Below, one piece after another: positions 61,046 through 64,000 of a DNA stretch of 64,000 nt. The DNA comes from Symbiodinium natans (taxonomy: Eukaryota > Sar > Dinophyceae > Suessiales > Symbiodiniaceae), in assembly GCA_905221605.1 (NCBI GenBank), contig CAJNDS010002539.1, forward strand, positions 310,001 through 374,000, written 5' to 3'. The notes beneath the pieces are model-generated. The model was not told the origin of the DNA, searched no databases, and saw only the letters and a list, made by a program, of their open reading frames with translations. Within the stretch, counting starts at the first letter, position 1. Each line of letters begins with the position of its first letter. The translations under genes and the position numbers were made by a program.

Positions 61046-61201
61046 TTATTTAGATTTTTTCATATTTTTAAGATAATAACAAACGGCTTTCAAGAACTCT
61101 AACAAACTACGACAACACATTCTGTATCTTGGTGTTTTTATTACTTCGTCTAATTTCTCTATCTCATCTATTACATCTATATAGTTTTTGTAGTTATACA
61201 T
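61046..61201 (-). CDS. Very small protein (51 aa), unknown
   Basis: ATG 61201 to TAA 61046-61048. Begins MYNYKNYIDVIDEIEKLDEV and ends in a basic tail (YYLKNMKKSK); one hydrophobic patch with two Cys. Too short for usual cut-offs, but it fills the gap exactly, is followed at 5 nt by the next gene, and its start is 39 nt from the divergent ATPase start. Confidence 0.5.
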   Translation of the reverse strand: MYNYKNYIDVIDEIEKLDEVIKTPRYRMCCRSLLEFLKAVCYYLKNMKKSK

Positions 61202-61240
61202 ATATTAAATAACGATATAATTTTCTATGTATTAATAATA

Positions 61241-62035
61241 ATGTCAAACATTCCGATAGTTAAACCTGTTAATGTCAAAGAATACGAGTTCAAACAATCT
61301 AAATATGAAGTAGCCCCGAGATTACCTTTCAGTCAAATAATAACTGGCCCTTCTGGAAGTGGTAAAGGCATATTATTACAGTCAATGATATTAGACATTT
61401 ATCGCGATGTTTTCGCAAGAATATATGTATGGTCGCCCTCTGTTTCAATTGACCCTAACTGGACTCCTGTTAAAAGGTATATTCAGAACGATTTGAAGGT
61501 GGATTTAGAGAAAGAAAAATGTATGTTTGATGAATACAACCCCTCGGAATTAGAAGAAGTCATAAACAGACAACATAAAATAACTGAGTATCAAAAGAAG
61601 AATGGACACAAGCAATTGCATTCAATATTAATTATTGTTGATGATTTTGCTGATTCAAAGAGTTTTTCACGCAACAGTCCATTATTAAATCAATTATATG
61701 TAAGGGGACGACATAAAGCGATATGTATTATCACTGCAACACAAAAATTTAACGCACTGTCTCCAATAATTCGTGTCAATAGTCGTCAGTTGTTCTTCTT
61801 TAGATTAAGGAATTACAAAGAAATAGAAACAATGGTTGAGGAATTAAGCGCCGTATTGATTAAAAAATCTTCTGTAGCAGATACTAAAAATCTTGCAGAA
61901 GCAAAGAAATTATTATTGGAAGTGTATAATTTAGCTACAGAAGAACCGTATAGTTTTTTATTCATTAACTTGATGAAAGCAGACGTAAATGATATGTTTT
62001 ATAAAAGGTTTGATGCTAAATTAGTTATAGATTAA
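61241..62035 (+). CDS. FtsK/HerA-type genome-packaging ATPase
   Basis: 264 aa. Walker A GPSGSGKG (36-43) after a beta strand (FSQIITG), Walker B SILIIVDDFAD (D134-D135), and a sensor-like IITATQKF (about 166-173) after the LYVRGRHK arginine region. Size and motif order fit the A32-like packaging ATPase of Polintons, virophages and nucleocytoplasmic large DNA viruses, which pumps DNA into capsids. Its presence implies the element is or was able to form particles. Confidence 0.9.
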   Translation: MSNIPIVKPVNVKEYEFKQSKYEVAPRLPFSQIITGPSGSGKGILLQSMILDIYRDVFARIYVWSPSVSIDPNWTPVKRYIQNDLKVDLEKEKCMFDEYNPSELEEVINRQHKITEYQKKNGHKQLHSILIIVDDFADSKSFSRNSPLLNQLYVRGRHKAICIITATQKFNALSPIIRVNSRQLFFFRLRNYKEIETMVEELSAVLIKKSSVADTKNLAEAKKLLLEVYNLATEEPYSFLFINLMKADVNDMFYKRFDAKLVID

Positions 62036-62064
62036 TAATATTATTTTGCTATAATATTATTAAT
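62031..62064. terminator. Bidirectional hairpin holding both stop codons
   Basis: Perfect 14-bp stem ATTAATAATATTAT / ATAATATTATTAAT with loop TTTGCT. The left arm contains the ATPase TAA (62033-62035) and the right arm the TAA of the fibre gene (complement of 62060-62062). Confidence 0.8.
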
Positions 62065-64000
62065 CATCATCCTTAATTTTCTTTTTCAACTTTGTTATTT
62101 CTCCTTTCATCGTTGCCATTTCCTTTTTCATTGTTTTTACTAAATCTTTTAATTCTTCTACTTCATTTATTGTTGCTTGTAATGCACTCCATAAAATAGG
62201 AACACAAGAAGTATAATCAAACTTTAAATATCCGTCTTTGCCTTCTTTAACTATATTTTGCCATTCATCTGGGACTTTTTTACTTAAAAAGTCATTAGCA
62301 ATAAAACCACAACATGATTTACCCTTTTGTCTGTCGTCAATAAAATGATATGTTTTTGGAACAATGTATTTAACTAATTCCACTGCTTTTTTTTGGTTAA
62401 GTTCCTTAATATCTTTTTTCAAACGTTTATCGGAACTTGGAATTAAAGACCCTGTATATTCAATATCTCCATTAACGAGAATGCCACCTGGTGAAATTGA
62501 AAACACATCATTCGATACTGAAACACTACCAAAATAAAATGCATATTCACCTCCTGCGTCAGTATTTAAAAATTGTATTTGGTCTACGGTGCTTATTGTC
62601 TCTTGTGTTATTTCTAAGTTATTCATTTTTACTTTTCCATCAGTTATTTTAATTTCTGGTGTGCTACTTTCTAATCCAACAGTTAAATTAATGTCGCCTA
62701 ACGTGTCTCCATTTCGAACAAACAATTTATATTGTCCGTCCAATACTTCTTTAAACTCACTACTATTTTGAAACATAAAGCGCCCCCAACTAATAACATC
62801 TGCCTCACCAACGATATTACCAATACTATTAAAAGTTAAGTTATTTGTAACTGCTCTATTAATAGTAATTCCGTTAGTGTCGTTTAATTGTAGTGCTATT
62901 GTTCCTGTTGTTGGGTCGGTTGTTCTATTTGATTGTAATGAAAAATTAATTTCTTCTGTTGATATTACATTTAATGAATTATTAACGTCTGCTCTTTGAA
63001 ATATTCTCCCTGAATTATTAATATAAATATCACTATTAAAAGTTGCTATGTTTTGAAATGATGAAGTGCCACCAAAATTAGCATTCCCGCCACTTACATT
63101 TAGTTTATTTGCTCCTTGAATTGCTCCGATGCCTAAACTTAAACAATAAACACCATTACCGTTAGCAGTATTTAATAAAAGCAATGATGAACTGTCGTTG
63201 CTTGTGTTATAAGCATTAATATTAAATGAATTAAATTTTAAATATCCTTGTGCATTTTTTACAGTCATAACATTCGACGCATCTGTTGTATCTTTATAAA
63301 ATGTAAGTCCTGAGTTATTAGATATATTACAATTTTCACCGTCAAAATTTAAATCATTTGTTAAATCTAAATTACCATCAACTTTTAAATTCTGTCTAAT
63401 AATCGCACTATCAACAACATCCAAATTATACCCGCTTGTTAATGTTTCCGTTCCTGTATCTACTAATAAGGAATGTGATTTAACATATTGATTAGCATTA
63501 TTATTTAAGTTTAATATTCTACCAGTATCGCCAACTGAATTATAACAATCGATATTATCATTATTAAAAGTAATATAATTATCAGTATTTCTAACGGTAA
63601 ATGATAAATTAGCGTCTGCTGTATTTTCCACTACTAAACCACCTGTTGGCGTTTCTATTTTCCCACTCATTTTATACCCTGCATTATTATTAGTTAAATC
63701 AAGTTGTTTAATTGCATCGTCTGATGTATTATTGCAAAATATCTTATCCCCTTGCAAAGTTATATAACTCGTAGCGTTCTTAAACTCTGCTAAAACTTTA
63801 TCACCTCCTCCGGTTTGATTACTAAATAATAATCCTGCTACTGGGGAAATATTTATTGTTGAATTATTTAATGTTAATCCACTATGAATAACAGTAGGGG
63901 CAGAACAATCAATAATAGGATTAGCACTAAATCTATTGGTAAAATCACTTACTGGAACTCTTAAAGCAAGTAAATTATCTACTTCTGTTGTTGTATAAGT
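62060..64000 (-). CDS. Tail-fibre-like protein with C-terminal S74 chaperone domain, 5' end outside the window
   Basis: At least 646 codons, open to the window edge; the TTG at 63757 is not a credible start because the frame continues 81 codons beyond it, where TYTTTEVDNLLALRVPVSDF resembles fibre-shaft or collar sequences. Body: Asn/Thr/Ser/Gly-rich beta repeats (NNSGLTFY, NNSGRIF, LNLNNNA), typical of trimeric shafts. C-terminus: SSDKRLKKDIKELN opens a peptidase S74 intramolecular chaperone (auto-cleavage normally before the Ser of SDxRLK), followed by GFIANDF and a long coiled coil (EVEELKDLVKTMKKEM ... KKKIKDDD). S74 domains fold and release trimeric fibres in phages and algal viruses. 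Confidence 0.85.
   Translation of the reverse strand, partial: TYTTTEVDNLLALRVPVSDFTNRFSANPIIDCSAPTVIHSGLTLNNSTINISPVAGLLFSNQTGGGDKVLAEFKNATSYITLQGDKIFCNNTSDDAIKQLDLTNNNAGYKMSGKIETPTGGLVVENTADANLSFTVRNTDNYITFNNDNIDCYNSVGDTGRILNLNNNANQYVKSHSLLVDTGTETLTSGYNLDVVDSAIIRQNLKVDGNLDLTNDLNFDGENCNISNNSGLTFYKDTTDASNVMTVKNAQGYLKFNSFNINAYNTSNDSSSLLLLNTANGNGVYCLSLGIGAIQGANKLNVSGGNANFGGTSSFQNIATFNSDIYINNSGRIFQRADVNNSLNVISTEEINFSLQSNRTTDPTTGTIALQLNDTNGITINRAVTNNLTFNSIGNIVGEADVISWGRFMFQNSSEFKEVLDGQYKLFVRNGDTLGDINLTVGLESSTPEIKITDGKVKMNNLEITQETISTVDQIQFLNTDAGGEYAFYFGSVSVSNDVFSISPGGILVNGDIEYTGSLIPSSDKRLKKDIKELNQKKAVELVKYIVPKTYHFIDDRQKGKSCCGFIANDFLSKKVPDEWQNIVKEGKDGYLKFDYTSCVPILWSALQATINEVEELKDLVKTMKKEMATMKGEITKLKKKIKDDD

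Overview
ORGANISM. The window reads as nuclear DNA of a dinoflagellate, joined on its right side to an AT-rich virus-like element. The dinoflagellate evidence is: (1) a peridinin-plastid type chlorophyll a/c antenna gene with a decayed copy of the dinoflagellate spliced leader just upstream (7669-7690); (2) two multi-exon genes with very small exons whose inferred 5' splice sites are mostly GC, with a few GA and GT, as described for Symbiodiniaceae; (3) plant-type TTTAGGG/CCCTAAA repeats scattered in both orientations. The family-level comparisons are made from memory, not from a search.

LAYOUT. 1-7.5 kb: repeat-rich DNA with short inverted-repeat elements and telomere-like arrays; only weak exon candidates. 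7.7-8.7 kb: antenna protein gene (retrogene plus one 122-nt intron). 10.6-18.5 kb: a plus-strand gene for a dinoflagellate-type multi-pass membrane protein, in at least 12 small exons that single-ORF scanning misses. 18.5-24.3 kb: repeats. 24.3-36.4 kb: a plus-strand mitochondrial carrier (SLC25) gene in at least 15 exons of 17-83 nt, in correct threefold-repeat order. The introns of both genes are packed with telomere-like arrays, roughly 100-bp palindromic elements (MITE- or introner-like) and poly-C/poly-A tracts. 37.1-40.4 kb: a GC-rich PIF1-like helicase ORF of mobile-element type, probably lacking its N-terminus. 40.4-49.5 kb: a 9-kb G-rich higher-order repeat array with an internal inversion; its long open frames are not believable genes. 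50.2-51.4 kb: a complete ORF with a ubiquitin-like fold, followed by a 23-bp tandem repeat.

52.6-64 kb: a Polinton/Maverick-like (or mavirus-like) element that runs off the right end. It has a protein-primed family B DNA polymerase with an embedded endonuclease VII-like zinc module, a retroviral-type DDE integrase, a GIY-YIG nuclease, an FtsK/HerA-type packaging ATPase, a tail-fibre-like protein with a C-terminal S74 chaperone, and seven or so small genes. Convergent genes are separated by perfect AT-rich hairpins, and several starts are preceded by a shared CTTAAAGA-type box. No capsid gene is visible; it should lie beyond 64 kb if the element is complete.

HOW IT FITS TOGETHER. The virus-like genes form a compact replication, integration and packaging set. 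The left 36 kb is host DNA in which introns and flanks have been heavily colonised by short non-autonomous elements and telomere-like repeats. The helicase ORF, the G-rich array and the ubiquitin-like ORF look like separate mobile-element remains between the two.
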